26,028 bases of DNA from an uncultured Oscillospiraceae bacterium (GTDB lineage Bacteria > Bacillota > Clostridia > UBA1381): NCBI GenBank assembly GCA_946531785.1, contig CAMNAT010000003.1, positions 1 through 26,028 on the forward strand, in the 5' to 3' direction. Position 1 is the first letter of the stretch, and the number at the start of each line of letters is the position of its first letter. The position numbers and the translations under genes were made by a program. Positions 25,304 through 26,028 of this stretch are shown here, piece after piece. The notes beneath the pieces were generated by a model. That model was not told the origin of the DNA and searched no databases. It was given only the letters and a program-made list of their open reading frames with translations.

Positions 25304-26028
25304 ATGTGGCATAAAAAAGTATTATCAGCGCTTACCGCTTTGGCGATAGCTGTGGGTATGACTTCCGTCCCGGTATTGGCAGAAGAAAAGCTTAATGCAA
25401 CGGCGGTGATATCAGGCGAGGATACATCGGTATCTTTATCAGAAAAAGTAAGCGGAGTGGTAATAGGAGTGAAATTTGAGAACGAAGTATTAAAAGGTAT
25501 CAAAACAGCTGAGATCACAGACGGAAACCAAGCTGTTCTTGAAGGTTTTGAGGCTAACATGGTATATGTCTGGGATTCATTGGACGGCATGGAACCCCTG
25601 TGTGATCCGGTAACTCCGTCAGACGCTACTATAGAAACAGAAGCACCAACTGCGACAGCAACAGAAGCACCTACAGACGCACCCGCTGCAAAGACTATAA
25701 CCGTTGATTTTACAGAAATGTCTGCAGCGGAGGAATACACAGCCGAGGCGGGTCAGGGCTTTACGGAGTATTCATCGGCGATAATGCCTGAGGGCTATGC
25801 AAGACAGGTAGCACCTATATCGGATATAACAGTATCATCAGACGGCGCAAAGGTAACGGAAAAGGGTGCGGAATACACCCACACCAAGACTAACAGTAAT
25901 GATGGTGACGATTTCAACTACGGCGGCATGATCTACCGCGTGGACGCTCCCGCGGGCGCGTATCATCTTGAAGTAGAGGTAACGGGAAGCGCATCCGATA
26001 CAAGAGTAGCACCCACCGGTATGGACGC
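25304..26028 (+). CDS. Secreted protein, probable plant-polysaccharide enzyme, 3' end outside window
   Basis: The frame is open from ATG 25304 to the window edge (241 full codons). A GAGGGGG ribosome site (25287-25293) lies 10 nt before it. A signal peptide is clear: MWHKK, a hydrophobic core, cut after PVLA (about residue 26). Residues about 30-105 resemble the small beta domain at the start of many clostridial wall-degrading proteins, ending MVYVWDSLDGMEPLCD. A Thr/Ala/Pro/Glu linker follows (about 107-128). A new domain then begins, with ITVDFTEM and YGGMIYRVDAPAGAYHLEVE, like the N-terminal beta domain of rhamnogalacturonan acetylesterase-type or lyase proteins. The catalytic domain is not in view, so the activity is not known. 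It has its own probable promoter. Confidence 0.65.
   Translation, partial: MWHKKVLSALTALAIAVGMTSVPVLAEEKLNATAVISGEDTSVSLSEKVSGVVIGVKFENEVLKGIKTAEITDGNQAVLEGFEANMVYVWDSLDGMEPLCDPVTPSDATIETEAPTATATEAPTDAPAAKTITVDFTEMSAAEEYTAEAGQGFTEYSSAIMPEGYARQVAPISDITVSSDGAKVTEKGAEYTHTKTNSNDGDDFNYGGMIYRVDAPAGAYHLEVEVTGSASDTRVAPTGMD

Overview
The window looks like a piece of chromosome from a Gram-positive anaerobe of the class Clostridia. The evidence is an S-layer-homology (SLH) wall-anchored protein, two Cys-lipoboxes, strong AGGAGG-type ribosome sites, U-tract terminators, heavy use of ATA for Ile, and DUF4358/PucR/S41 gene content common in gut Clostridia. Together with the plant-glycan enzymes this suggests a gut pectin/arabinogalactan degrader (Monoglobus- or Ruminococcaceae-like). 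That placement is inference; no taxonomic marker gene is present.

Layout. (1) 1-7194, + strand, is a tight housekeeping operon: aroE (5' end outside the window), aroK, an IscR-type Rrf2 regulator, rnr, a THUMP-domain rRNA methyltransferase, and a secreted phosphodiester glycosidase with three SLH repeats. Three of the junctions are ATGA stop/start overlaps. A strong terminator closes the unit at 7199-7252. (2) 7306-8661, +, is an unrecognised HTH-containing protein. It converges, across a shared hairpin, on (3) 8730-13439, -, a 1569-residue secreted enzyme joining a GH30 endo-beta-1,6-galactanase-like module and a GH43 module with several accessory domains. (4) Divergent from it, with recognisable promoters on both sides, are rhaM and an M18 aminopeptidase (13626-15361), ended by a hairpin. 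(5) 15425-17685 is rmuC overlapping a NagZ-like GH3 lipoprotein. (6) 17705-21164 encodes a heterodimeric ABC exporter with one degenerate ATP site. (7) 21195-22415 is a PucR/CdaR-like regulator behind two overlapping promoters, with its own terminator. (8) 22444-25194 is a C-terminal processing protease, a membrane-anchored SGNH-fold protein lacking several catalytic residues, a DUF4358 lipoprotein and a terminator. (9) 25304-end is the 5' part of a secreted protein that begins like clostridial plant-wall enzymes.

How the parts fit. The GH30-GH43 protein should attack beta-1,6-galactan side chains and arabinose decorations of type II arabinogalactan. RhaM would help use L-rhamnose, which caps such side chains and is abundant in pectin. 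The truncated secreted protein at the right edge may belong to the same lifestyle. The rest is general physiology: aromatic amino-acid synthesis, RNA turnover and modification, DNA maintenance, envelope turnover and export. No tRNA, rRNA, CRISPR array, insertion sequence, phage gene or attachment site was seen. No gene-free stretch exceeds 300 bases; the longest, 13440-13625, holds the divergent promoters.
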